Origin: Planctomycetia bacterium
GTDB lineage: Bacteria > Planctomycetota > Planctomycetia > Pirellulales > UBA1268
Length of the DNA: 38,291 nt
Direction: 5' to 3'
Assembly: GCA_021414115.1 (NCBI GenBank)
Contig: JAIOPD010000041.1
Span: forward strand, 1 to 38,291
Position 1 is the stretch's first letter. The number at the start of each line of letters is the position of its first letter. Of the stretch, positions 7,970 through 15,812 are shown in pieces. Under the pieces are notes generated by a model. It made no database searches and was not told the origin of the DNA. It was given only the letters and a program-made list of their open reading frames with translations. Position numbers and translations under genes: made by a program.

Positions 7970-8983
7970 CTACGCGCGAGCGGTCCACTGGAGATACTTG
8001 CGGCGGAGGCGGCGGCGGAGGCTGCCTGCCGCGTCGGGCAATCGGTCGAGCCGCAGGAGTTGGGCGATACCGCGGCGGCGGGCCACCGTCTCGATGGGCG
8101 TCTCGAAGATCCGCGTGAACTGCTCGAGGATCACGTCGGCGTCGGCCGAGCGGGGCACGCGGTTGCCCCGATACCACGGCTGCTCGAGCAGCGTCCGCAG
8201 CAGGTCGGGATCGCGGTCGACCGCCACCACCCTCGCCACGAGTTCGTCGAGCATGGCCGACGTCGACCGTGAGCCGCAGTCGTGGGCCGAGAGAAAACTC
8301 CGCGTGTCGAAGTCGCGACCGATGAGCGGGTCGCCCCAGTAGATCGGAATCGAGTTGACGAGCATCGGCTCGGCGATCTTCTCGCTCGCGTAGCCGGGGT
8401 GCGACTCGTTTTCGAAGGCGATCGTGAAGCGGTGATCGGCGAGAAACGCCCGCTTGTCGGCCACGCGGTGGCCGATCGTGTTCATCACCTTGCCCCCGGA
8501 GTCGACCGGCTTGTAGCGGGAGAGCCGCCGGAAAAACTCATTCCGTACCTTGCACAGGGGATTGGAGACGACGAACGCGCAAAACCGCGTCTTCTCCGCG
8601 AGCACGCGGTCAGGGTCGAAGTCGGCGGGCTTCACGAGGACGGGCGGCTCGACGCGAAACGGCCAGTGAGGCAGCCGAAAGTGACGCGGGTGCGGGTCGT
8701 GCTCGAAGGTGAAGGCCCAGTCGGTGGAGAGCCAGTCGGCGGCGACGTTTTCACCCGTGTAGAAGATCCGCACGCAGTCGTGGCCGCGGTGGTCGTGGCG
8801 TCCGCGGCCGATGCAGGAGTGGATGAGGTAATCGGGGCGGTCGCAGATCACGACGTCGTAGCGGCGGGCGATGATCCGCGTGAGGAAGTTATTCCGCGGG
8901 TCAAAATCGTCCCAGAAACCGGCGAAGCCGAGGCGGACGAGAGGGCGTGGTCTGGCGGCTTCGGCGGTGGCGTTCACGGCCAC
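7970..8983 (-). CDS. GT10 (alpha-1,3-fucosyltransferase-like) glycosyltransferase
   Basis: A 337-residue protein predicted to transfer fucose or a related sugar from a GDP-sugar. The C-terminal donor-binding half contains the GT10 signature: FCAFVVSNPLCKVRNEFFRR at 134-153, then FTIAFENESHPGYASEKIAE at 187-206 followed by PMLVNSIPIYWGDP. The N-terminal half has VRIFYTGENV and WPFRVEP, also typical. There is no signal peptide or membrane span, so it should be cytoplasmic. It starts 12 bases after the TolC-type gene stop and is the last gene of the secretion operon. This suggests glycosylation of the exported product or of a surface glycan (inference). The exact donor and acceptor cannot be read. 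Confidence 0.88.
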   Translation of the reverse strand: MAVNATAEAARPRPLVRLGFAGFWDDFDPRNNFLTRIIARRYDVVICDRPDYLIHSCIGRGRHDHRGHDCVRIFYTGENVAADWLSTDWAFTFEHDPHPRHFRLPHWPFRVEPPVLVKPADFDPDRVLAEKTRFCAFVVSNPLCKVRNEFFRRLSRYKPVDSGGKVMNTIGHRVADKRAFLADHRFTIAFENESHPGYASEKIAEPMLVNSIPIYWGDPLIGRDFDTRSFLSAHDCGSRSTSAMLDELVARVVAVDRDPDLLRTLLEQPWYRGNRVPRSADADVILEQFTRIFETPIETVARRRGIAQLLRLDRLPDAAGSLRRRLRRKYLQWTARA

Positions 8984-8995
8984 ATCGTACCCGCG

Positions 8996-10750
8996 TCACT
9001 CAGGCTGCGGGACGACGGGCAGCACGATCTCGCGAAGAAGCCCCGGCGTTTCCGGGCCCAGCGACGCATCGGCCGCCCGCAGATCGCTCTCGGCCCGCCA
9101 AAACTCCTGCCGCGCGGTGATTTCGAGGATATCGGCCTCGAACTTCGCCTGCTCGCGGAGTGTCACACGGAGGATGTCGCTCCGCCCGAGCCGGAGTTGT
9201 TCCCGCTCAGCGCTCGCGACCAGCCGGGCAAGTTCTTCCCGCTTGAACGCCTGCTTGTGAAACTCATACGCCCGTTCCAGCATCGAGAAGGCGTCCTGCA
9301 CCTCGGCTTGCACCTGATCGTGGGCGTAGGAGAGCTGCCGGTCGAGCTGCATGAGCTGTGAATCGAGGGTCTGGAGTTTGCCTCGCGCATCCCGTCTCTG
9401 CGCCGGCATCTGGAAGACGAGCGAGGCCTGGAGCACCTGCCGGTCGAGACCGTTCGGACCGGAGAGCGCACTCTTGCCGAAGCCTGCGTCCTGATTGCCG
9501 AGCAGCTGGCCGTCAATGCCCGGGAGCGTCTGGTTGGCGGCCAGCCTGCGTTCGACGACGAGTTTTTCCTTCTGGAGGGCGAGCCGCTGAAACTCCGGCC
9601 GGGCCCCCATCGCCCGGGCGAGTGACTGCTCGTAGAGTTCGACGGACGGCTGCACGGGCATTGGCACCGGCCGCATCCGGCTGCGGCGGGCGAGCAGCGG
9701 CCTTCCCGACGCATCACGGTGATACAGCGAGAGATCGATCGCGGCCTGCTGCACGGCGCGATCGGCCTGGATGACGATCCCGTTTCGCAAGGCGATATTC
9801 TGCTGGTTGTCGATGCGGTCGATGTTCGCGATCACGCCGCCCCGCACCTTCAACTCAATCTGCTTGTCGCGTTCAAGGGCCAGGTCGACGAGTTGTTCCC
9901 CGGCACTGTAGCGCTCCCCGCTCCCCATCCACGCCCAGTAGGCGCGTGCGGCGGAACGCATGTAGTCGAGCCGGCTGCGGTCGATCGCGGGCTCGGCCAG
10001 TGCCACGTCGAGCTGCGCCTGCGCCCGGGTGGCTCGGGCGCGATCGATCTCGCGATTACGGGCCAACGGCATGTTGAGCCCACCGCGAAACTCCCCCGCG
10101 TCGGCGGTTTTCTGCGCCAGATTGTAGGTCGGGAAGTCGCCGAAGCCGGTCCGGAAGCCACCGAACGCGCTCATGCCACCAAACATGAACTGCTGCGACA
10201 TCCCCAGGTCGGAACGATAGTTTTCATACGTGCCCGGATTGAGCGCATTGCCTGCCATGTTGACGTTGGTGTCGAAGGCACCCATCGCGGTGGTCAGCTT
10301 GCCCGAGGCCACACCCCGCTCGCGTTCCACGGCCTGCAGGAGGGGGTAGTTCGCCAGCACACTGAGCAGCACTTCGGCCAGCGTCAGCGGCTCCGTCCGC
10401 TCGTCCAGGGCGAGCCCGGGAATGGCAAGCGACGACGACGGCACGAGCGGCGGCACGGTGGTGTCGGGCCGCTGCCGAACGGCTGGTGGAGCGGGTAGGA
10501 GTTCGGCCCCGGAAGCCGCGGGGGCGGCCGCCGGGACGGGGTCGTTACCAGGGCCATCCGGGCCCGACGCGATGGCTCCAAAAGGCGTTGAGACGCCGAT
10601 TGGTCCCAGGATCGAGTCGTCTGCGTTCAGCGGTGCCGCAGCGGCGATCAGGCAGATGGCCGCATGCAAAACGACCGCCGCGATGCCCAGGCGGCGTCGG
10701 GGGCGAGGATGCTCACATCGCGAGTCCTGAGGGCAATGGCCGCGCGTCAC
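8996..10750 (-). CDS. TolC-family outer membrane efflux protein
   Basis: The predicted outer-membrane channel of the tripartite exporter, 584 residues. After a signal segment (LGIAAVVLHAAICLIAAAAP) comes a Pro/Ala-rich linker, then the outer-membrane-factor repeats: LTLAEVLLSVLANYPLLQAV opens the first, and long helical stretches (LDYMRSAARAYWAWMG; LQTLDSQLMQLDRQLSYAHD) are characteristic. The start is uncertain: the GTG at 10750, 14 bases after the HlyD-gene stop, is the best in-frame option that leaves a signal peptide. Lengths and helices are as expected for OEP proteins (about 450-600). It is followed at 12 bases by the GT10 gene. Confidence 0.87.
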   Translation of the reverse strand: MTRGHCPQDSRCEHPRPRRRLGIAAVVLHAAICLIAAAAPLNADDSILGPIGVSTPFGAIASGPDGPGNDPVPAAAPAASGAELLPAPPAVRQRPDTTVPPLVPSSSLAIPGLALDERTEPLTLAEVLLSVLANYPLLQAVERERGVASGKLTTAMGAFDTNVNMAGNALNPGTYENYRSDLGMSQQFMFGGMSAFGGFRTGFGDFPTYNLAQKTADAGEFRGGLNMPLARNREIDRARATRAQAQLDVALAEPAIDRSRLDYMRSAARAYWAWMGSGERYSAGEQLVDLALERDKQIELKVRGGVIANIDRIDNQQNIALRNGIVIQADRAVQQAAIDLSLYHRDASGRPLLARRSRMRPVPMPVQPSVELYEQSLARAMGARPEFQRLALQKEKLVVERRLAANQTLPGIDGQLLGNQDAGFGKSALSGPNGLDRQVLQASLVFQMPAQRRDARGKLQTLDSQLMQLDRQLSYAHDQVQAEVQDAFSMLERAYEFHKQAFKREELARLVASAEREQLRLGRSDILRVTLREQAKFEADILEITARQEFWRAESDLRAADASLGPETPGLLREIVLPVVPQPE

Positions 10751-10764
10751 GAAGCGTCTGCTGG

Positions 10765-12162
10765 TCAGACCTTGATCTTCGGGGGCTTCGCTCCCTTGTC
10801 TTTGTCCTTGCCCTTGCCCTTGTCGCTCGGCGCGAGCACCGGTGGAAAGCCGTTGAGGCGGCGCCAGATCTCGTAGCCCAGCGGCACGCGGTTGAGAAAC
10901 ACCCAGCCAACCGCCTGGTTGCCCTGCCGGAGAAACTCCGCCGCCGGCCAGACGTCCCCTTCGAGCCTGGCTTCGGGCTCCACCAGCGCCCGAAACTTTC
11001 CGGTGTCGTTCGCCGCCGAGTCGACCTGCCGCACCTTTCCGCCGAACGTGCCGATCGCGAGTTCCGGCCAGCCCGAAAACTGGATCGCGGGCCAGCCCTC
11101 GAACTGCAGCCGAACGTGCGGCATCCGCCCGGTGCGATCCGCGAATGCCAGCACCAACGGCGCATCGATACCGTCGAGCATGAGCTCCACGACTCGATCG
11201 TTGGTGTCGGGCACGATGGTGCAAAGTTCGTCGCCTTCCTTTACGTACTGGCCGCCTTGGCCGACGTTTGCTGACACTCGATAGACGAATCCGTCGCATG
11301 GGGCCACGACGTTTCGGGCCTTGAATCGCTCGATCCGGTTGTCGATGTCCTGAATGTCGCGCTCGACCGTAAACAGATTTTGCTCGGCCTTCCGCAGGTT
11401 GCTGCGGGCCACGGAAATCGACGACAGGCCGTTGGCATCGGCCTGCAGCAGCATGGCTTCCTGAGTGAGCAGTGTGGCCAACGCCCGCTGGATCTCGGCG
11501 TCCGCCTTGTCGGTGTCGGTCTGGGCGCGGTCCGACCGCATCCGCGCTTCGTCGCGGCTGAGCCGGCTCTCGAGGCCGCCGAATTCGGGATTGGTGAAGA
11601 GGTCTTCAAACGTCTCATACCTGTTCTTCTCGAACGTCAGGGCGAAGTCGGTGTTGGCCTTCGACTGCTTCGCGACTTCCACGGATCGCCGCGCCGCTTC
11701 ACGATTCGCCTCCGCCGCCTTCACCGCCGCACTTCGGGCCGATTCCTGTGCCTTGGCAGCCGCACTGAGCTCCGCCACTTCGTCGCGGGCGGCCACAAGC
11801 CGCTCGGCGAGGAATGCCCGTTGCGCCTGGAGCCTGGCCGCGAGCTCAGGATCGTTATCTTCGATATCGACCACCGGATCGTTCATCTTCACGCGGCTTC
11901 CCTCGACCACGTGCCAGGTGCGAACTTGGCCCGAAACGCGGGCCGTCAGCACCTGCATTCGCTCGGTTGGGGAATATGCGGTGACTGTTCCCCGACACAT
12001 GACGGTCTGTTGCCAGGGCACGAAGGCGAGGAGGAATGGCGTGGCCAGGAAAAGCAGGAAGAGGAGGCGGGAGAGGGTGTTCACAAATCGGGGTGTCGCC
12101 GCGCGTACAAGCGCCGAGCTCTGCGGACCGTCACCGGGATGTTTTGAATGCTTGAGCGTCAT
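10765..12162 (-). CDS. HlyD-type periplasmic adaptor (membrane fusion) protein
   Basis: A 465-residue adaptor linking the inner-membrane ABC protein to the TolC channel. One membrane span lies at about residues 33-50 (LLFLLFLATPFLLAFVPW), then a lipoyl half-motif (MCRGTVTAYSPTERMQVLTA). A long Ala/Glu/Arg-rich helical hairpin region (about 105-290) follows, with the second lipoyl half (RNVVAPCDGFVYRVSANVGQ) and a beta-barrel/tail. The C-terminus is Lys-rich (KGKGKDKDKG). The ATG at 12162 overlaps the ABC-gene stop as ATGA, favouring this start over one 24 bases upstream. The complete ABC-HlyD-TolC order fits a type I secretion or peptide export operon. Confidence 0.92.
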   Translation of the reverse strand: MTLKHSKHPGDGPQSSALVRAATPRFVNTLSRLLFLLFLATPFLLAFVPWQQTVMCRGTVTAYSPTERMQVLTARVSGQVRTWHVVEGSRVKMNDPVVDIEDNDPELAARLQAQRAFLAERLVAARDEVAELSAAAKAQESARSAAVKAAEANREAARRSVEVAKQSKANTDFALTFEKNRYETFEDLFTNPEFGGLESRLSRDEARMRSDRAQTDTDKADAEIQRALATLLTQEAMLLQADANGLSSISVARSNLRKAEQNLFTVERDIQDIDNRIERFKARNVVAPCDGFVYRVSANVGQGGQYVKEGDELCTIVPDTNDRVVELMLDGIDAPLVLAFADRTGRMPHVRLQFEGWPAIQFSGWPELAIGTFGGKVRQVDSAANDTGKFRALVEPEARLEGDVWPAAEFLRQGNQAVGWVFLNRVPLGYEIWRRLNGFPPVLAPSDKGKGKDKDKGAKPPKIKV

Positions 12163-13814
12163 GACCACTCCACCGTCCGGTCGCACCGGTTCTTGATGTC
12201 GTCACGGGCCGTCACGATCACGAGCGTCCACGGCGCCGCGCGGTCGAAGAGCGAGTCGATCAGTTCCGGACACGTCCGAAGGTCGAGGCGATCGAGCATT
12301 CCGTTGATCAGCAGCAGCCGCGGACGCCCGGCGATCGCCCGGGCGAGCGAAAGCCGCGAGGTGTCGTTCGTCGACAGGGGCAGGCCGTCGGAGGCGAGCG
12401 GGGTGCCCACCCCTTCGGGCAGGCGGGCCACGGTATCGGCGAGCCCCACCATCTCCAGTGAGCGGCGAATGTGCGCCGCCGACAGATCGGTCCGCCCCAC
12501 CCTGATATTGCCGGCGACGGTGTCGGCAAACGTCTCGGCCTGACCGACGTAGGCGAGCTGCAGCCGGGTCTGGGGCCTGTCGAGCGATCGCGCGTCGAGC
12601 CCGTCGAACTCGAGCAGTCCCACCGCCGGCACTCGCAGCAGCGCCAGTGTCTCCATGAGTAGGGTTTTACCGCTGCCCGAGGGGCCGCAGATAGCGATCC
12701 GCTCGCCCGGCTGAATGTCGAGCCGCCGCAGCGCTGCGGTATCGGTCTGGCTGCCGCCCGTCCGGATCACTCGCAGTTCCGCGACCACCTGCATCGGCCG
12801 GTCGCTCGGCGGCAGCGACTCACCCCCTTCGCGCTCGAGCGGCAACTGGTCGATCACACCGAGTTTGTCGAGCGAGGCCTGAAGGTCGTAGAAGGTCTCG
12901 ATGTATTTTCCGCTTTTCGAGATCGCGGCCAGCACCAGGGCCACGATCAGTTCGCCGGCCACGAGCTGTCCGAGCGTCAGCTGCCTGTTGATCACGAGCC
13001 AGCCACCGAGCCCCAGCAAGACGGTCATCGCTACGGCCTCGAGCAGAAATGCGAAGAGCGTCTGCCGCCAGACCACGCGAAAATGCTGCCGCCGAGCGAG
13101 CACGTAGGCATCGGCCAGTTCGTCCGCCCGCTGATGGGCGAGTTCGCCGCCGCGGCCGAACCGAAAGGTGTGTGGGCACTTCGCGAGTTCTTCGAGCCAT
13201 GCGGCCACGTCGAACTTCGCGTAGCTCTCCGCGATGCTCGATTTCACGCCACCGATTCCCAGCGCAAACAGCAGGAAACACACGAGCACGACCATCACCG
13301 CCGCAAAGGTGAGCAGGTAGGGGTGATAGAAGGCGAGCACGGCAAGGCCGACGACCGTGATCATGACCACGCCGATGCCGTCCACCAGCAGCGTGGCGAG
13401 CGCCTTTTGCACCGACGCGACCTCGAAGAAACGGTTGACGATGTCGGTGGGATTGCGGCCGTCGAACGACTCCATCTCGGCGCGGGCGAAGTGGTCGGCA
13501 AATGCATCGGCCGTCCGCACGAAGAAACGTCGCTGCAGGCATTCCACCACATACATCTGGATCGCCCGCAACACGGCCGAGAGCGACAGGAAGCCGAACA
13601 TCACTCCCGCCAGCACGATCACCGGCCAGAGTTGCACGCCAAACGCCACGGTGTTGACGAGCGCCTCGATGGCGGCCGGCGTGACGATCGACAGCACGCC
13701 GACGGCCACGGCGAACATGACCACGGTCCCGATGTCGCTGCGTTCGAAACGCAGCGCGTCCGTCAGCCGTTTCCACGGTCGCTTCCCGGCTCCGCCATGA
13801 TGCGTGTCTGCCAT
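12159..13814 (-). CDS. ABC exporter half-transporter with degenerate ATPase domain
   Basis: A 551-residue type I exporter. The membrane domain is at about 30-310 (hydrophobic stretches IGTVVMFAVAVGVLSIVTPA and TVLLGLGGWLVI). The nucleotide-binding domain is at about 345-551. Walker A is intact (GPSGSGKT, 377-384) and a Q-loop is present (YVGQ, about 422-425). The signature motif LSGGQ reads LSTND (480-484). Walker B ends LLLINGM, so the usual Asp and catalytic Glu are Asn504 and Gly505. The H-loop reads TARD in place of TH. This should bind nucleotide but hydrolyse it poorly, unless other residues compensate or a partner ATPase exists. No second ABC gene lies in this operon. The ATG at 13814 follows an AGGAAG site. 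Confidence 0.93.
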   Translation of the reverse strand: MADTHHGGAGKRPWKRLTDALRFERSDIGTVVMFAVAVGVLSIVTPAAIEALVNTVAFGVQLWPVIVLAGVMFGFLSLSAVLRAIQMYVVECLQRRFFVRTADAFADHFARAEMESFDGRNPTDIVNRFFEVASVQKALATLLVDGIGVVMITVVGLAVLAFYHPYLLTFAAVMVVLVCFLLFALGIGGVKSSIAESYAKFDVAAWLEELAKCPHTFRFGRGGELAHQRADELADAYVLARRQHFRVVWRQTLFAFLLEAVAMTVLLGLGGWLVINRQLTLGQLVAGELIVALVLAAISKSGKYIETFYDLQASLDKLGVIDQLPLEREGGESLPPSDRPMQVVAELRVIRTGGSQTDTAALRRLDIQPGERIAICGPSGSGKTLLMETLALLRVPAVGLLEFDGLDARSLDRPQTRLQLAYVGQAETFADTVAGNIRVGRTDLSAAHIRRSLEMVGLADTVARLPEGVGTPLASDGLPLSTNDTSRLSLARAIAGRPRLLLINGMLDRLDLRTCPELIDSLFDRAAPWTLVIVTARDDIKNRCDRTVEWS

Positions 13815-13878
13815 CGTCACAAGACTTCCTGGGGGGGGCCTGATCATGAAGCCCTCTGCCGCCCCTCACAACATCAAA

Positions 13879-13904
13879 TCTCCGGCCTCTCCGGCCTCTC
13901 CGGC
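13879..13904. repeat. 9-bp tandem repeat at the edge of repeat copy F
   Basis: About three units of CTCCGGCCT lie directly before copy F. The same GGCCTCTCCG motif precedes the repeat end at 16191-16203, so it may be part of a wider element flank. Confidence 0.75.
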
Positions 13905-13905
13905 A

Positions 13906-13962
13906 GGAAGCCCCAAGCGCCAGCGCGGGGAATACGGCCCGCCACGTCAATCGGCTCGAAGT
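13906..13962 (-). repeat. Interspersed palindromic repeat, half copy F
   Basis: R end GGAAGCCCCAAGCGCCAGCG at 13906, with a decayed inner part (CCGCCACGTCAATCGGCTCG). It lies between the secretion operon and the first small two-gene module. Confidence 0.85.
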
Positions 13963-13977
13963 CTCGCTTAGACCGAC

Positions 13978-14235
13978 TCAGGCTGCCGTGATCTCGACCT
14001 TCGCCGTGAAGCCGATGCGTTTGAGAAGGTCCTCGCAATCATCCCACGTCAATCCAAATTCCTTGACGTCGGCCACGCCCAAACGGGCGACGACCGCTGC
14101 GAGATCCGTAGATTCCGCTTCGGCGAACTCCTCTTCACGAAGAGCTTCTTCCGCCCACGCCACGAGGGCGTCGAGGCTGATCTCGTGCCGCAACCATGCC
14201 CCTATTTTTTCCGCCACGACGTGCCGGGTAATCAT
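13978..14235 (-). CDS. Small acidic protein, second gene of a two-gene module
   Basis: 85 residues, acidic and probably helical: ISLDALVAWAEEALREEEFA, DLAAVVARLGVADVKEFGL, TWDDCEDLLKRIGF. From memory similar small proteins occur next to the same partner in planctomycetes and cyanobacteria, but I know no established function. Its ATG overlaps the stop of the preceding gene (ATGA), so the two are translated together. The size, acidity and coupling resemble an antitoxin, but this is inference only. Confidence 0.75.
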   Translation of the reverse strand: MITRHVVAEKIGAWLRHEISLDALVAWAEEALREEEFAEAESTDLAAVVARLGVADVKEFGLTWDDCEDLLKRIGFTAKVEITAA

Positions 14236-14483
14236 GGTGGCGACTCCTCCACGCGGCGATGCCCGAAATCCTGCGGAAACTTCTCGTGTACTTCAACGAG
14301 CCGGTTTTTCGAGTCGTATATTTCCTGCCAAAACCGCAGCGTTTGCTCCGCGGCATCGACTTCTTTGAGATAACGCGCCGTCCAACCGAGTTTTCCGCTA
14401 ACAACCATGAAGTATAGCCTGCCGCCATGGGCGAGCGTCCGCCAACTGCCGAACTTCCGTTCGTTTTGGCCACGGGCTGTCAT
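14232..14483 (-). CDS. Small basic protein, first gene of a two-gene module
   Basis: 83 residues: ERKFGSWRTLAHGGRLYFMV, VSGKLGWTARYLKEVDAAEQ, TLRFWQEIYDSKNRLVEVHE, then KFPQDFGH. The pattern suggests a compact beta-rich fold with aromatic and basic residues. I do not know a named domain for it; the combination with the downstream small acidic protein is one I associate with a conserved, uncharacterised pair. Overlap with the next gene is 4 bases. Possible toxin-like component (inference). The module lies between repeat copies F and G. Confidence 0.72.
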   Translation of the reverse strand: MTARGQNERKFGSWRTLAHGGRLYFMVVSGKLGWTARYLKEVDAAEQTLRFWQEIYDSKNRLVEVHEKFPQDFGHRRVEESPP

Positions 14484-14545
14484 CGGCGTTCTTGATCAAT
14501 GAGAATGTGTACGGGCGTCCACATTCTTGTCGTCCGCTCGGGCGC

Positions 14546-14582
14546 TGTCAACCGTATACCCGCTCGCGATCCGGGCTTCCCG
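14546..14582 (-). repeat. Interspersed palindromic repeat, half copy G
   Basis: L end read on the minus strand: GGGAAGCCCGGATCGCGAGC followed by GGGTATACGG. It lies upstream of the first two-gene module. Confidence 0.8.
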
Positions 14583-14641
14583 AAAGCCGCGGCGTCGCCG
14601 TCCGTAGGCGCCGCCTGCCGATTCCACCGCGATCTCTCCGT

Positions 14642-14700
14642 AAGGAAGCCCCAAGCGCGAGCGCGGGGTATTCGCTCTCCACCCCAACCCGCCCCGCGAA
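14642..14700 (-). repeat. Interspersed palindromic repeat, half copy H
   Basis: R end AGGAAGCCCCAAGCGCGAGC at 14642 plus inner segment CTCCACCCCAACCCGCCCCG. It directly abuts the stop codon of the small basic gene at 14707. Confidence 0.88.
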
Positions 14701-14706
14701 TCGGGA

Positions 14707-14892
14707 TCAGAGGCAGCTGCCGCCGCCGGGGAGCCGTTTTCGGAGAAAGTTCATCCGCTTCTCGAGCGGGAGCGCGAGACGGCGGCGGATGAGTTCGTCG
14801 AGTTGCCGATCGCTTTCGGCGGCGAGCGCGTCGAGGGTCCGTTTTCGGGCGGCGGCTTGTCGAGCCCGTGCGGGCTTGCGAGGTATGGTCAT
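14707..14892 (-). CDS. Small basic protein paired with a nucleotidyltransferase
   Basis: 61 residues, very rich in Arg/Lys/Ala, with a C-terminal segment RRRLALPLEKRMNFLRKRLP ending GGGSCL. It starts 3 bases after the nucleotidyltransferase stop, so the pair is clearly cotranscribed. From memory, proteins ending in a similar LPGGGSxL tail accompany such nucleotidyltransferases in planctomycetes and verrucomicrobia; no function is known to me. The partnership resembles a MNT-type toxin-antitoxin arrangement, but the usual HEPN partner is not what is seen here. Confidence 0.7.
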   Translation of the reverse strand: MTIPRKPARARQAAARKRTLDALAAESDRQLDELIRRRLALPLEKRMNFLRKRLPGGGSCL

Positions 14893-14895
14893 GGT

Positions 14896-15405
14896 TTACT
14901 CCGGCTTCCGCCGGCGGGTGGCCGGTTTGGTGCGGCCAGCGCTGCGTCCGCCCATGGCCTCCCTCGTTTTTTCGAGCACGGGCAGCACAGCCAGATCACG
15001 CTCGCGGCCCGCGGCCCGCTTGCTGGCGATGATGTCATCGATCGAGGCGACGAGCAAGGACATGCGGCCTACCTGCCGCTTGACCGCCCGCGAACGCAGC
15101 CCTTCGAACGATCGCACACCGTGAATCGCGGGCATGAAATCGGCCTGCAGGCCGGTGGCGTCATCCACCATCCGGTAGAGCTTTGAAACGGGATAGAACG
15201 GCCGCAGGATCGTGGCGTTGAGTTGGGCCGCCACTTGCTTGAGCTTGCGGAGGTTTGCCGGCGTATCCCGAAACATGAAATCGAAGTCGAGCGTCGTGAC
15301 GGGTGCGCCGTGCATGGCGGCGGCGGCGTTGCCGATGAGGACTACTTCGAGGTGCGCGTCATGAAGGGCCGCGAGGAGCGTCGAGAGCAGGGGCGTGGCG
15401 TTCAT
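14896..15405 (-). CDS. Nucleotidyltransferase-superfamily protein
   Basis: 169 residues. The N-terminal half matches the small pol-beta-like nucleotidyltransferase fold: VVLIGNAAAAMHGAPVTTLD with the metal-binding Asp-x-Asp in LDFDFMF. A later segment (DDIIASKRAAGRERDLAVLP) is the typical C-terminal helix of these proteins (VDDLIASKRAAGRxKD pattern). The C-terminal 20 residues are Arg/Lys-rich. The ATG at 15405 was chosen because the longer frame only reads a degenerate repeat. It is first in a two-gene operon. Related proteins act as toxins or antitoxins that modify tRNA or proteins; which applies here is unknown. Confidence 0.82.
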   Translation of the reverse strand: MNATPLLSTLLAALHDAHLEVVLIGNAAAAMHGAPVTTLDFDFMFRDTPANLRKLKQVAAQLNATILRPFYPVSKLYRMVDDATGLQADFMPAIHGVRSFEGLRSRAVKRQVGRMSLLVASIDDIIASKRAAGRERDLAVLPVLEKTREAMGGRSAGRTKPATRRRKPE

Positions 15406-15435
15406 GGCGGCGTTTGGGTCGAGGGGGAGTGAACG

Positions 15436-15452
15436 TGCGTATTTTGTACGCA
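15436..15452. promoter_or_regulatory. Inverted repeat upstream of the nucleotidyltransferase gene
   Basis: TGCGTA-ttttg-TACGCA, a perfect 6-bp inverted repeat centred about 40 bases upstream of the ATG at 15405. Its place and symmetry fit an operator for autoregulation, but this is inferred from position alone. Confidence 0.35.
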
Positions 15453-15467
15453 ACCGTTGGTGTGGTC

Positions 15468-15533
15468 GCCACCCGGATACCCGATGCATCGCCCGTCCGC
15501 CGGGAAGCACCAAGCGCGGGGAATACGGCTCCT
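15468..15533 (-). repeat. Interspersed palindromic repeat, degenerate copy I
   Basis: Pieces of both ends are visible: GTCGCCACCCGGATACCCG on the left side and GGGAAGCACCAAGCGCGGGG on the right. Both are shortened relative to the full copies. It separates the second and third small modules. Confidence 0.65.
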
Positions 15534-15617
15534 CACCTCCATCGGCCCCGCATCGCCTCCAAGGTCGATGGCTCTCTACGCACGACCGTCTGATGGTCGG
15601 TGCTGCTCATCGAAAAA

Positions 15618-15812
15618 TCAGGACCGGAGCGAGCATGAAACGCAAGCGAGACTCAGATTATCGAGAATCGTCTGGCCGCCGTGCTTGGATGGCAGAATGT
15701 GATCGACATGAAATCGAGCTTCCTGTCCGGCTTGAGAAAGGTGGCAATACTCGCATTTCCCTCCGGCTCGCTGCTCGACCTGCAACTTCATCGCCGCAGG
15801 CACATGCGTCAT
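15618..15812 (-). pseudogene. HNH endonuclease, truncated
   Basis: 64 residues covering the first part of an HNH nuclease: EQRAGGKCEYCHLSQAGQ (zinc-type CxxC), then FHVDHILPSKHGGQTILDNL (the HxxH-like core) and SLACVSCSLRS. It stops at the second Cys pair. Family members continue for roughly 60 more residues with the remaining catalytic Asn/His helix and a C-terminal region. The downstream sequence is non-coding and contains repeat copy I, so the gene appears broken. The start overlaps the preceding stop (ATGA). Confidence 0.8.

Noticed and set aside
8282-9361. A 359-codon plus-strand frame
   Set aside because: Antisense to the GT10 and TolC-family genes, which have strong family motifs.
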